From assembly GCF_000003815.2 (NCBI RefSeq), contig NC_049986.1, positions 20,561,628 through 20,618,651 on the forward strand: DNA of 57,024 nucleotides, written 5' to 3'. Below, piece after piece: positions 1-10,644 of this stretch. This DNA is from Branchiostoma floridae (Eukaryota; Chordata; Leptocardii; Amphioxiformes; Branchiostomatidae). A model generated the notes under the pieces. That model saw only the letters and a program-made list of their open reading frames with translations. It did not search any database and was not told where the DNA came from. Each line of letters begins with the position of its first letter. The first letter of the stretch is position 1. The position numbers were made by a program, and so were the translations under genes.

Positions 1-1433
1 TACATATTATATAGTGGCCATGGAACCGATCGTGTGATACAGCTGCGAACAGCCGGCCAACTCGGATAGCTTCAAAACCTCTTGCCAGGAGGTGACCCTC
101 TTTTTTCCGGAGGTAACAACAGAAACTACAATTTCAGGGGTCCATGATTACAACACTTACTCCCTGTCCAAGAGCTGCCCACTACAAAAAAATCATGAAA
201 CAGCTGAAAATTTGGCCTCAAACTTCGAAGCTTCACTACAGTAGGAAGAGTAGGTCCATTATCGAACTTGACCTTCCTTTTTGCGACCCCTACCCATTAA
301 CTAAACATCGGACAAACTCTAGTGGTTTGCTTGGAATTCGAAGACAGTTTTGTCATGCACTCAGCATACTGCAGCGAATGATAAACAATTTTCACTGAGT
401 ACAACCACAAAAACATAGTCACAAGCAACGGCAGATCTTGTCAGTTGGTAACATCATGTTGACTGGAGCCGATGTCGTAAATACCACTGAGGCAAACTCT
501 CTATGCATCTATGCACAAAATGTTCAAACTACATGGTCGATGGCAAAAGAAGGGATGAAGGAATAGTGTATCTACGAGGAGGGCGAAGAGCAATTGTAAC
601 CCAGTTAAAAATGGGAGCCATTTTAATTGATGTACTTAATGTTATTGGGCATGTTGGGAGAAGGACCAAGATGGCAACCAGAGTCATTACTGGTCTTAGG
701 AAATGGGATATCAAATAATGACACAGGAAGCAAAAAATGATGCTGGTCTGAAACTTGCCAAACATTTGAACATGAATCATTATAAAGTAAATGGCAAAAA
801 TATTTGGAATATGTCAACGGTACTCGTGGCAAAATTGCAAGCAAATTGCTTTTAATACTAAAGCGTAAGAGCCAAACGGGTGAAAAATCTACCGTACAAA
901 TATTTTTTTAAAGGAAAGAGTAACCGATTTCATGTAACCGTACATTCAAATGTCATATTAAGACAAACTTGGACACAAGAAGACGTCAGTAAAAAAAAAT
1001 CTGAAAGAACTTTACCTTGCTCCAAGTTGAGGAGTAACATGATGTTAACAATGACACACGTATTAAACTGCTATATGGTCCAGAAAAGAAAGCCTTTCTC
1101 TAGTAGGACGACCCAAGAACTCACAACCAAAGCCAAATAAAGCGCCTGGTGTTGGTGCTATACTTAAATTCGCAAACTGCAGTGTACAAGAAACAAGACA
1201 TGAAATTTATTTACTGTAAAACAGATACATTCAAGCCATGAAAACACGAGGCGACTTGCTGCTAATATACCGGTGAAAACATCAATTGTTCGACATGAGA
1301 ATGAGCTATACACCTATAAAATACGTGTTTGAATAAAATTATCTTTTGACAATGGACAAACCTTGTATTGATGACCGACCTATGCTGGATTTCCATGTAG
1401 CCAGTACGTACAAACAATCATTATCAAAGTCAG
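1..1433. repeat. Duplicated block A, copy 1 (non-coding)
   Basis: This block matches 30136-31573 almost base for base, with only scattered substitutions and small indels, and ends at an N gap. I find no convincing exon in it; the short open frames have no recognisable domain. Bases 90-420 belong to the dispersed repeat described at 5319-5930. In set 2 the sister block sits between the TIL and TSP1 exons, whereas here it precedes the VWD/E block, so its position differs between the two sets. Confidence 0.85.
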
Positions 1434-1533
1434 NNNNNNNNNNNNNNNNNNNNNNNNNNNNNNNNNNNNNNNNNNNNNNNNNNNNNNNNNNNNNNNNNNN
1501 NNNNNNNNNNNNNNNNNNNNNNNNNNNNNNNNN
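1434..1533. other. Assembly gap (100 N)
   Basis: Exactly 100 N, the usual placeholder for a gap of unknown size. It joins block A to block B, an order not seen in set 2, so the join may not be real. Confidence 0.98.
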
Positions 1534-1736
1534 CACGTGCAGCGCTCAGATTTTCAATAAGTTCTCACCACCCAACGACGTCTCATCTACGCTCAATGAA
1601 GGTAGATATGCAATGAGATAGTGTTATTTAACATTACTGTATGTAAAATGACTTGAAAATTGAATTTGGAAAGACGAAAAAAATCGCTCTGGGTCCCTTT
1701 AACAAATTGCAATCAAAACAAGGTAATTTCACTTAC

Positions 1737-1984
1737 CCACACAACTTTGCCCTGAAGAATACAGATTGTCCACTCAACCGCATCAATTGTTATTATGACG
1801 TATACCGCATCCACAACCGAAACGGATGGATTACTGTCTGAAGGTTCGTGTTTTGTTTCGACGGTAAAGTCGTTGCCAACACAGTCCTTGGCGAACGTGT
1901 ATGTGCACGGGCCTTGGAACTTATGACTCGTCTTGTCAGGGATAAAGAAGTGTGGATCTCCGAATGCCTTGCAAATTGTTCTAT
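1737..1984 (-). CDS. VWD domain exon (first half), copy 1
   Basis: A 248-nt exon encoding about 83 residues of a von Willebrand factor type D domain, the module that drives disulphide-linked assembly in VWF, mucins and SCO-spondin-like secreted proteins. Visible hallmarks are GDPHF near the start, FQGPC followed by a YTF stretch, KDC, and a hydrophobic tail ending in KVVW. The acceptor AG lies at 1985-1986 and a strong donor (GTAAGT) at 1731-1736. It begins in phase 1, matching the end of the E/TILa exon at 2940, and ends in phase 0. A whole VWD domain is about 150 residues, so the second half, including the usual CGLCG motif, must be in a later exon beyond this window. The protein is identical to that of the exon at 10645-10892. 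Confidence 0.85.
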
Positions 1985-2079
1985 CTGTCAGGAAAATCAA
2001 GAAATGGATTAAATATCAGATGCACCAAATAGTAGCAAGTAGGGCTGGATTCCGGTACAGAGAATTCTGGTCCAGCTAC

Positions 2080-2127
2080 GGTCCAGGTCCAGAGGATCAG
2101 GTCCAGGTCCGGACCTGAACCTGGACC
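2080..2127. repeat. Short GGTCC-rich near-palindrome
   Basis: Repeated CCAGGTCC-type words centred on TCCGGA can fold on themselves. The same feature recurs at about 10988-11035 in the sister block. It lies in the intron between the E and VWD exons; no function is evident. Confidence 0.6.
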
Positions 2128-2939
2128 TAATTATCTGTAAAAACGTATGAATAGGGGATACTCAAAACAATGGTCCATTTCGCTACAAAGGATTCTGATT
2201 GGTGGAGTATCCGACGTCCATTTGCGTTTTAAAATACTATCTTCATGTAAACAATACTAACTGCCTCTGTTTTAGACCAGGTTTGAGTGTGGAAACTGTG
2301 TAAAAATTACTATCAACTGCCATGTAATTCGCTCTTGTTATTTTCTTGGGACGGCAGGTCCCAAAACACATGAATGCCTACCGATATAATCGGTCCAACA
2401 TCTGGTCCACTAATTTTTTCCAAGTTCGGATTTTCTGGGCCGGTACAACAAGAAAAACCTAGTAGCAATATATAATAGTGGGGCAATATACGAGGGATTG
2501 TACAACCCCACCCTCGCCAGGGGGAGGACTCTGTCTCTTGGAACCTTGCCCCCCATCCCCAGTGAGACAACATTGGCTCCTGTACTCAAGCAATAGAAGC
2601 TATAGGTTATAGCATATAACCTTGTCTCGACTTGGTTTTCTTGAATTCTTGGAATTGTCTTCAACTTATTTAAAAGCTTGTAAATTCTGATGGCTGTCCA
2701 GTCAGTGGCGAAAGACAGTGGATTCTTTCCAACATCATATCCAGTTGCTTGAGTAACTATTATTTGGCGTATGTTATTGTCTTTATGATGAGGTCATCTA
2801 CTAATTATCAAATGGAGTCATTTATTTGGTTTGTTTTCAAATCCATCAGCAAACGACACAATGTCTCGCAAAGATAGAACTTTGGGAATTCGAAAGTGAA
2901 CTATTAAAAGAATTAAAATGATACAGAACTATATCTCAC

Positions 2940-3096
2940 CACAACAGTCGCCTACGCAGTGGCATCCCCACATCCCATCCACTTCCGTCCATGCGTAGCC
3001 TCCATCTACATCACAGTACATTTGGACACAGTCGATGACCCCTCCCTCATTGCAATCGCATAGCTCACCGTTTGGTCTTCCCCATTGTGCATGGAG
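2940..3096 (-). CDS. Cys-rich E/TILa (VWC-like) exon, copy 1
   Basis: A 157-nt exon encoding about 52 residues rich in cysteine: C-D-C, single Cys residues 8-12 apart, then C-H-C and a final C-C. This is the pattern of the E (TILa, VWC-like) module that follows TIL and precedes VWD in VWF-type proteins. The acceptor follows TTTTAG (3097-3102); the donor GTGAGA is at 2934-2939. The exon starts in phase 0, as the TIL exon ends, and ends in phase 1, as the VWD exon starts. That phase match supports a real TIL-E-VWD splice order. It is present at 11843-11999 in set 2. Confidence 0.8.
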
Positions 3097-3621
3097 CTAA
3101 AAGTGTACCAACGAAACAAAAATTGTCAAAATAATGACGGGGTGGGGAGTGGCACTACTTCATATTTCATTCAATTACAACCAAATTTGATGTTTTTACA
3201 AACAATCACTGGTCATTGTACTCAATCTAGCCATGAAGAGTGTATCTCAGATTGGGCCAGGCTCATTGTCAAATCAGACATTTTTTCTACGAAGGTCTGT
3301 TTCATGCCTTCGCCAAATGATGCTAACCTTTAAAAACGACGTAATATAAAGGTTTCTTATCAATTAGCCAATCAATATTGGCATGCATGATATCAGTTGG
3401 CAATCTCTGTTTACCAAACTCATAGAAGTCGCAAGTATGAAATTCCTATCTCAACAACGAAGGCTCTTCTGGTATATTATCATCAGTAATGCAAATGAGG
3501 CCGATTTGCATCCTTTATGTTTGATGACGTTTATGATCACCTTCAATTAACTTCAATCGCTTCAAATCGTATCAAATTCCCCTCACTTGACGCTGTGGAA
3601 CGGTAGCAAAGCTCATTAGTT

Positions 3622-4620
3622 ATGCAAATTATGCCATCGTTTCCATCTACTGATGTTCCTCTCTTTCTCAGTCACATATGCCATATACCGTGTGATCATA
3701 TACTCAGATCACTTGTCGACATTTATGCTGATGACACTTCAGTATATGGCCACACATCCAAGAGATGTAATGACCGCTCCCTCGCAGCTAATCTCTCTGC
3801 TGACCTTGATCATACAGTTCAATGGGGCAAAACGTGGCTTGTGACCATCAACCCTTCAAAAACAAACCTTCTTTCGTTTCATCATAAGAGATCCGATCCG
3901 AATCTGCCACCGGTCCAAATGAGTGGGAATCTACTTAAAGAAGCCCCATGCTTTGAGCGACTCTTGGGCCTAAAATTTACACCTGATCTTAAGTGGAATT
4001 GTTACATCCAATCCGTTGCCAAGGAAGCTGGGAAAATGGTGGGTTCTTTGTACCGAACCAGAAAATATCTTACCCCCTCTGCTATTCTTTATCTTTATAA
4101 GAGTCAGATAAGGCCCAAAATGGAATACTGCTGTCACATTTGGGCTGGAGCCCCCCAGAACTCCCTGACCTGCCTCAATAGAGTACAAAAACGGTTAAGG
4201 AACATTGTTGGCAGTGACTTATTCGCCACACTACAACCATTGGCCCAAAGGCGTGATGTAGCTAGCCTAGCACTTTTCTATCGGTACTTCCATGGCAAAT
4301 GCTCGGCAGAACTTCACTCACTTGTGCCTTCAATACGAACCTTCACTGTAAGAACCCGTTTAGCCACTTCCACGGAAACAAATCATCCTTTTTTCCTCCA
4401 CAATCCACCTAACAGGAGGAAGTTCCATGCTCAGAGCTTTTTTCCTAGAACAACATCGCTATGGAATAAGCTTCCACGGACTTGCTTCCCCACGGGGTAC
4501 AGTCTGAACCTGTTTAAATTAAGGGTTAACAAACATCTCTCTTCACAATTCAGTAACGTAACCCAAAACGCTTGAGGGTCTCCACGAGCCTTGTTTTGCG
4601 ATGACCTCTAAGTAAATAAA
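3622..4620 (+). mobile_element. 5'-truncated LINE, reverse transcriptase C-terminal half (copy 1)
   Basis: An open frame of 317 codons encodes the C-terminal half of a non-LTR retrotransposon reverse transcriptase. The catalytic YADD box (IYADDTSVYG) is at about residues 36-45, followed by the thumb region with LGLKF and the RPKMEYCCHIW motif, and a WNKLP-type tail near the end. The endonuclease and the palm/fingers upstream of YADD are missing, as usual for 5'-truncated insertions. The 3' end runs into TAAATAAAAAAAA. I place it near the CR1/Jockey group by motif style. This frame is still intact, unlike the copy at 17825, which has a one-base insertion. It cannot act by itself without an endonuclease. 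Confidence 0.82.
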
Positions 4621-4724
4621 AAAAAATATGTTGGATGTCCTATCACGTCATGGTTTACTGCCATCTGTTGACGTAGATCTCTAGCCATTGTATAGTACAT
4701 TGCAACGGAATTAAAGGGTTTTCC

Positions 4725-5300
4725 TCATTAGTTATGTAAAGTAGGCCTTAGTTTGCATAAGGTACTTTTATGTTAATCATCACCTATGATACCTATCCAC
4801 CAAATATCATCACCAAACCTTCCTTATCTTACTTCGAATGTTTCCAAAGAAAGGCCCATTGTTGTTTTAAAAACCTACACCGAAGAACTAGTCAAGACTC
4901 AAAATCACGACCAAACTGGAATTTCCACTACAGTACATTAGAAAACCGCTAGGAGGTCAATTATCGAGCTTGACCTTTGTCTCCCTGGCACCTACACATA
5001 CCAAATATCATGAAGGCCCGAATCGAAAACATAACCCTCTCCATTAACTTCCCAAAGAAGACGAAGGATTTACTGTTTATGGTATAAGACTAACGTGACA
5101 CATAAGACTGTTTACTGCAAGACAATTATAAACATACAAACGGACGCACACACTCAGCCCGCTACCGTCCAGGCGAAAAATGCCACGCCAACCATTTTCG
5201 AACACGACCTTCCTTACCACAGCCGCTACTCAAAGACCAAATATCATGAAAATCCATATACAGCTTCTTGAGTTATATATATATAGTTATATATATACAG
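4725..5300. repeat. Dispersed ATGCAAAT-headed repeat, member 1
   Basis: Starts with CTCATTAGTTATG and a degraded octamer pair, then carries words shared with the 5319-5930 member: GAGCTTGACCTTTGTCT, ACCAAATATCATGA, ACGCCAACCATTT and CGAACACGACCTT. It is a diverged copy of the same family and encodes nothing recognisable. Its counterpart in set 2 is at about 18915-19500. Confidence 0.6.
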
Positions 5301-5325
5301 TCATGTTATGTTGTGTTGGCGTGGA

Positions 5326-5930
5326 TTTATGAACTTTCCTCATTAATTATGCAAATTAGCTGTTGATTTGCATAATAAGTATTACATTATGTAAGTCATT
5401 ACTCATTCTATCTACATACCAAAAATCATGATGATCCGTCAACACGTTCTCGAGTTATTCTCGTCCAAAGCTTGAAAGGAAATTGGTGCCTGCAGTCCAG
5501 GGAGTCCAAACTCACAGCACTTACTCTCTGCCCCAAGGGCTATCTACCACTCAAAAATCATGACCACAGCATGTCCAGAACACGAGATGTCAAAATTAAA
5601 AGTTTTGCAGCAGTACCTTAGGGAGCCCAGTGTCGAACTTGACCTTCGTCTTTGTGACCCCTACCCACCTGCCAAATATTATCAGGATCCATGCAAGAGT
5701 TCTCGAGTCATACTGTTTACAAGAAAGCGGACGCACACGTTCGGCCCGATACCGTCCTGACGGAAAAAGGCTACGCCAACCATTTCCGAACACGACCTTT
5801 CTTTCCGCAACCGCTACTCAAATACCAAATATCATTAACCCTCAAGCACCCGACCTTTTTTTGCGGTTAAAATCCATACACAGCTTCTCGAGTTATATGC
5901 TGTTGACCTATATATAGGGACACTTGAGGC
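5326..5930. repeat. Dispersed ATGCAAAT-headed repeat, member 2
   Basis: Begins with a perfect inverted octamer pair (ATGCAAAT, 9-nt spacer, ATTTGCAT, 5343-5367). It continues with CTTGACCTTCGTCTTTGTGA, ACCCACCTGCCAAATAT and ACGCCAACCATTTCCGAACA. The same words recur in diverged form at 4725-5300, 7930-8530 and 90-420. No terminal target duplication or coding frame could be defined, so its class is unknown. Confidence 0.6.
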
Positions 5931-5974
5931 CTTAACCGAAAATATAACTTTCTTGGCGAAGGTAATGAACTGAC

Positions 5975-6177
5975 CACATAATATATGTCGGTGGTAGGGT
6001 CAATGCATCCGCATTGGTTTACTGGCACACAGGTTGGTCCACTCCAGATGTGGTCTGCAATACACTCGCAGCCTGGTTCACATGGATCGGGACAGTTGGC
6101 TGATTGATCCTGGCAGGTCGCAGGGCAGGGGGTTGTGCACGTGCTCCACACGCTGTTTTCTGGACACTCTGGGTCGC
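5975..6177 (-). CDS. TIL domain exon, copy 1
   Basis: A 203-nt exon encoding one trypsin-inhibitor-like (TIL) cysteine-rich domain: ECPENSVW, CTTPCPATC, ANCPDPC, GCECIADHIW and CGCIDP can be read in order, giving the ten-cysteine pattern of TIL modules in VWF, mucins and SCO-spondin-like proteins. The acceptor is AG at 6178-6179; the donor is probably GTCAGT at 5969-5974, with a GT three bases earlier in the exon as an alternative. It starts in phase 1, fitting a TSP1 exon upstream, and ends in phase 0, fitting the E/TILa exon at 2940-3096. It differs from the copy at 27583-27785 at two residues (Ala/Thr in CPATC, Pro/Thr in CEPGC). Confidence 0.85.
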
Positions 6178-6520
6178 CTATCGAAAATAAATAAAGAGTT
6201 ACAGTCGTCTTTTTTAGTAGAGAGAATATCTGATTCCTACTGTAAAGTCGTGAAACACTGGCTGGATTTAGATACAATGGGATATGCTTTACGGTAACAG
6301 GACGTCCTTACTTTCTTATCTCAGTTCCGTTTCCTTGTACTTCGCTGATCTTCAGAGAATAATTTAGCCTCACAAACACAACAGCCTGAAATAGCAAAGT
6401 AAAACACGTTTCATAGGCTTCTAACGCCCGCAGTACAGTTTCCATATATTGAGTAATGCCGATGGTGGCAAAGCGGGCACGGCTGCCTGCCTCTCGCCAA
6501 AAGGAACGAAAAGGAAAGTA

Positions 6521-6620
6521 NNNNNNNNNNNNNNNNNNNNNNNNNNNNNNNNNNNNNNNNNNNNNNNNNNNNNNNNNNNNNNNNNNNNNNNNNNNNNNNN
6601 NNNNNNNNNNNNNNNNNNNN
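6521..6620. other. Assembly gap (100 N)
   Basis: Placeholder gap within a GAAAAGGAAC-repeat region. In set 2 the same interval (28059-32296) holds a fold-back repeat, LINE pieces, block A and unique sequence, so several kilobases may be missing or differently ordered here. Confidence 0.98.
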
Positions 6621-8430
6621 CGACAGACCGAACGAAAACTCGTAGACACTAGCCTTTTGTTTGGCCAACCGATGGCACATGTAAAGAATATAAAATTTCT
6701 GATCTGACATCTGATAAAAATGGTGTAGAATTGTTTTTCAATGTATTCTCCCCATTCCTATTGAAATTAACAAAGGTGTGCAAGTAGTATGTATGTACTA
6801 GTAGCAAGAATATGGTGCTGAAAACTTTATTCTGTTGCATCTGTATTTGTATCTGTATCAATATAGCCGGTATTACTGCCTCTCGGCGCAACACACCAGC
6901 TTCGCAGGCACGCGGCGCGGCAGCAGCTGGTTATATTACACCGAAGGACCCGTCACACCTAACTTTTGTACATCTATCTGCAAGCACTCCTTGAAACTAT
7001 CCAGAGAAGATGCCCCTACTGTGCTTGGTGATAACAAATTCCATTCTACGATAGTTCTGGGAAAATACGAATTTTTGAACACATCAATCCTAGGCTGGTA
7101 ACTCTGGTACTTGAAATCATGGCTGTTTCTTGTTCTTTTTTGGGCTGGTATCAGATACATATCAGTCGGTACGTCTGCCAGTAATTTCAGTTTTACATTG
7201 TTAAACACCACTTCAATGCAGCATTACCTCTATATCTTTGACGAAATACATTTATATCTTTATATTTTTAATTTATTGGGATTTTTTTAAAATCTTCCCC
7301 GATGAAACCAGCAAAGGGCGTAAAGCAGTGAATGTCTACAAGACAAAAAATGCTTATCCAACAAGAAATTTGTCCGATTTCAGCAGGTAGGATAACAAAT
7401 CCACCGCCGGAAGCAAATGTATCAATGGTTGCAACAATGATGATGTAACATGCAGTCCACTACATTGTGTATCCCATATGTCTAATGTACAATCCCTATA
7501 AACAATCTCATCAATGACTACAAGTTACTGTGAAAAACAAACCCTGCTTTGTTCAACAATGTATTGTACCGGTAGTAACTGTTACATGTACAACCCTTTT
7601 AAAACGTATAATATAGGCCCCTGTAAACAATATCATCATTGCCCTTATTCATTGCCCTTAATCTACAGATTACCAAATCTTATAGGAAACATTTACACCC
7701 CATCATGTATAATGTACTGTCCCTATAGTACCATTGTCTTGTAATCGTCTGGTATATATAAGTCGTGCTGTCCTCTATTGCGCAACTATGACCTTTGGGG
7801 TCACTTCCTGTGAGACGGGTAAGCGCTGGTAGCAGCATGACGTAATACCACCTAAATATAGCACGATTGCGAAATACCCACTCAGGGCCACTGTAAAACG
7901 TATTTTCCACGTGCAAACATCCCCTGCAAAACCGTCAGAAGCCACTAGACGAAAAAACACCTCGTACGTTTCATCTCCTTCTCAAGAACTACCCACATAC
8001 CAAAAATCAGATCAATCTGTCATAATCCTACGCAGCTGGACTGTTCACAGACAAGCCATCTATACAGTTTCTACACATACCTATTGTATCATGCAAATTA
8101 CCACCTAATTTGCATAACAAGTATACAATTATGTACATCATTACGTAAGCTGTCAGCATACCTACAGTCATTAACATCCATCAACCCCTTCTTGCATTAT
8201 TCCTTCTCAAAACCTACAACAAGAATTACTTTCACCGCCCCTGCGAAACCCCTAGGTGGCCAAAACTTACACACCTTACTATGCTTTTACACAGCTACCT
8301 ACCACTTACAAATCATCACCCAAACAAGTCCCTAACAAAAAATAGCAAAACCGGAAGTTCTGCTGCAGTACCATAACACGCCGCTAAAGCGCCCCGCCGT
8401 AACGCAATTCCGGCCATTCTTTCGTCATGT
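6621..8430. repeat. Duplicated block Cb, copy 1 (intronic)
   Basis: Matches 32297-34104 with about 1 percent differences by eye, except near 8135-8160 where a short stretch is replaced. It contains a LINE 3' end and a dispersed repeat, but no exon that I can see. The match stops abruptly at ATGT (8430), where set 2 continues into a LINE tail. Confidence 0.88.
6890..7211 (-). mobile_element. CR1-like LINE 3' fragment, copy 1
   Basis: The minus-strand frame reads RTRNSHDFKYQ, then YFPRTIVEWN and ASSLDSFKECL, the characteristic last 60 residues of CR1-like reverse transcriptase proteins, and ends at a stop close to 6940. Only this 3' tail survives. The same relic is at 32567-32888 in set 2, so it predates the duplication. 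Confidence 0.75.
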
Positions 8431-8530
8431 CTAATCCTACCCACATACCAAATATCAAAACCATCTATCTACGCGTTCCCTAGTTATCAGGCCGAGAAAC
8501 GACCCCCTGATATCAAAACAACACTGACTT
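7930..8530. repeat. Dispersed ATGCAAAT-headed repeat, member 3
   Basis: Contains a perfect inverted octamer pair (ATGCAAAT, 9-nt spacer, ATTTGCAT) at 8092-8116 and the words CACATACCAAAAATCA, TTCTGCTGCAGTACCATAA and CCACATACCAAATATCA shared with the other members. It spans the right edge of block Cb. Confidence 0.55.
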
Positions 8531-8708
8531 TAAACCCTTCGTAACTTTTAAGGCGACTAAGGCAGAGAAAATTCTCAATTTTCATACCAAGGGCTTAAAA
8601 AGGCAAGCTGAAATGGCACATGAATGCTATTATTAGCATGTCTATCATCACACTGTTTTAATGAGATTTGAGAGGTTTCATCACAACATTCAATAGACCG
8701 AGAGATAC

Positions 8709-8882
8709 CTGGACAGGAAACTCCCGAGTTGCACGCCTGTGTCTCCTCAGTATCTCCATCACACTCAGCCCCGCCGTCAGCTGGTGCCGGATTGGTGCAG
8801 CTTCGGTCCCGAGTCTGCGTACCGACTCCACACGTCACGCTGCAGTCAGACCATGGGCTCCAGTCAGACCAGCCGCCATCAA
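8709..8882 (-). CDS. TSP1 domain exon, copy 1
   Basis: A 174-nt exon (58 codons) encoding one thrombospondin type 1 repeat. It shows the tryptophan ladder [10 protein letters not shown], then [14 protein letters not shown], a GGAEC motif and a final SCPG. WxxW motifs of this kind are usual C-mannosylation sites, and TSP1 repeats mediate extracellular-matrix and cell-surface binding. The acceptor AG is at 8883-8884 and the donor GTATCT at 8703-8708. Both borders are phase 1, so the exon can be duplicated or skipped without breaking frame. A diverged copy of its flanking intron recurs around the N gap at 9093. Confidence 0.88.
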
Positions 8883-9092
8883 CTACATGGAAAACAGAGT
8901 AAAGTTAGTCTGAAACGAACTAAAAATACAGCTCTTCAAGACGGGTACTAGAGCGACAATTCTGATTTTTCTTTTTAGAAGCCTAAAAATTGTAAGCTGA
9001 AATGGCACACAAATTGTATGAAAAGTATTTCTATGATCTCACTGTTTTTCATGCATATTTAAAAGGGCGTCATCAAAATTTTTAACAAGATT

Positions 9093-9194
9093 NNNNNNNN
9101 NNNNNNNNNNNNNNNNNNNNNNNNNNNNNNNNNNNNNNNNNNNNNNNNNNNNNNNNNNNNNNNNNNNNNNNNNNNNNNNNNNNNNNNNNNNNAA
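9093..9194 (-). CDS. Probable hidden TSP1 exon inside an N gap
   Basis: The 100-N placeholder gap (9093-9192) is bordered by sequence that parallels the borders of the TSP1 exon at 8709-8882. On the right, AACTACA (9193-9199) matches AACTACA at 8881, where CT is the reverse of the acceptor AG and AA the first two exon bases. On the left, GCTGAAATGGCACA and CATCAAAATTTTTAACA parallel GCTGAAATGGCACA and CATCACAACATTCAATA just outside the donor of that exon. I infer that the gap hides another TSP1 exon of about 170-195 nt. Only its first two bases are actually seen. Confidence 0.5.
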
Positions 9195-9235
9195 CTACAA
9201 ACAGAGTTCTTTCAACGAACTTTCCTCCTATATTA

Positions 9236-9528
9236 CAGTAGACTGCCCCATCGACCTACCATGATCGTGCATCCGTCGTCATCTTTATTTTGAACATAAC
9301 ATCGTTATGGCGGTCAAAATCTGACGCCAACCGGTCGATTTTGGCACAAAGTCGTGCTAGTTATCATCGAAAATCGATGACACCTCAAGGTTGAAAATGA
9401 CGTTATGGGCTACTCTCCAAGCAGAGGTCGAATCTAGAATACTAGTATATCTCCGCGACTCGAGGAAAAGCGGTCGTAATGACCAGGTGGTCGCTAAGAA
9501 GAGGTGGTCGCTTGGGCAGGTTTGACTG
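9236..9528. mobile_element. MITE with CAGT termini and TA target duplication
   Basis: The ends are inverted relatives: CAGTAGACTGCCCCATCGAC on the left and the reverse of GGTCGCTTGGGCAGGTTTGACTG on the right, each flanked by TA. About 293 nt long with no coding capacity. TA duplication and the CAGT start suggest a non-autonomous Tc1/mariner-type element. Internal GGTGGTCGCT repeats are visible near the right end. Confidence 0.6.
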
Positions 9529-10441
9529 TATAAATGACGCATCTTAGCAAAGAAGGATATTGTACCATTTTCTCATACACTATGTAGATGAGGTCATGAT
9601 TTGCATGACTTATAATGTTTAACTTTTACTTCCAAAGGTGATAAGAATGAAATCACTTTCCACTGCAGATCTATAGTAATTCGGTATATATATTATGCAA
9701 ATTAGGTCTAAATTTGTATAATGAATATCTATCGATATTTCTCTATATATAGGTTACATGTCACATGTTTGATTGTCCTATCAAGACATGCAGTGAATTT
9801 ATAGCCATTTCACATTAATACATAAGCAAATTATTAATTATTGAAACTAGCTCTTGATTCACATGATCCGTATCTTATTACCTTTTTATATCCATGCAGT
9901 TGTTTTATTATAAAACTAGGTATTGATTGATGAATAAACGTCACAAAACCCATTTCAACAATAATAGTGATTTGTCATAAAGTTTCATTGGGAAGTCAGC
10001 AGGTGGCATACATATAATGAAAATAGAAAGGCAACTTGATCAGCTATAACCAATTTTTAAAGGAGCCCAGAGCGATCTTTAGAGAAATAGAATTGGAAAT
10101 ATTTTGGATGAGACAAAAGGTCCGACATTGACATGTACTTTACCATACTAGCACATTTAGTATCATTATTTCGTACTTTCAGTGTTTAAAAGGACGCACA
10201 AACATGCCGCAAACAGACGCCTTTGATTTATTACGTCCCTCAATAAATCAGCACAGGATCGAGCCACTAACAGTTTCCCGTCGGAAACTTTCAGTGATTT
10301 TCGAACGCGTGAGGTCACCGAGCGAAATGAATCTGATTCGCCCGTTCGCAAATCGAAACCTGATTCGATCAAGTGACGATATCTCCGGAAGCGTTCGGGA
10401 TTCATCATGTTCGTGTGGGTTCCGAAAATTTGAAGTAATGG
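9529..10441. other. AT-rich stretch without recognised genes
   Basis: This joins the set 1 exons to block B copy 2. It contains an inverted octamer pair (9696-9720, one mismatch) related to the dispersed repeat. Near 10166-10524 overlapping frames are open on both strands without a recognisable domain. The second half of the VWD domain expected downstream of 10645 was not found here. Confidence 0.5.
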
Positions 10442-10644
10442 CACGTGCAGCGCTCAGATTTTCAATGAGTTCACACCACCCAACGACGTCTCATCTACGC
10501 TCAATGAAGGTAGATATACAATGAGATAGTGTTATTTAACATTACTGTATGTAAAATGACTTGAAAATTGAATTTGGAAAGACGAAAAAAATCGCTCTGG
10601 GTCCCTTTAACAAATTGCAATCAAAACAAGGTAATTTCACTTAC

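Larger units (their letters stand above)
1534..3442. repeat. Duplicated block B, copy 1 (VWD and E exons)
   Basis: Matches 10442-12344. It holds the minus-strand VWD half-domain exon and the Cys-rich E/TILa exon with their introns. It ends in the uninterrupted five-base target (TGAAA, 3438-3442) where copy 2 carries the copia element. Bases 2249-2769 (521 nt) correspond to the 517-N gap in copy 2. Confidence 0.9.
3438..5323. repeat. Duplicated block D, copy 1
   Basis: Matches 17641-19529. It contains a 5'-truncated LINE reverse transcriptase and a dispersed repeat. Both ends are insertion points in set 2: the copia target TGAAA on the left and GCGTG (5319-5323) on the right, so this copy preserves both empty sites. 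Confidence 0.88.
5319..6450. repeat. Duplicated block Ca, copy 1 (TIL exon)
   Basis: Matches 26924-28058 at a constant offset of 21608. The TIL exon lies at its centre. After 6450 the two copies differ for some 50-100 bases and both run into GAAAAGGAAC-type repeat, which here meets an N gap at 6521. Confidence 0.88.

Noticed and set aside
10166-10524. Open frames of about 90-106 codons on both strands at the edge of block B copy 2
   Set aside because: No recognisable domain and overlapping on opposite strands; left as an unassigned stretch.
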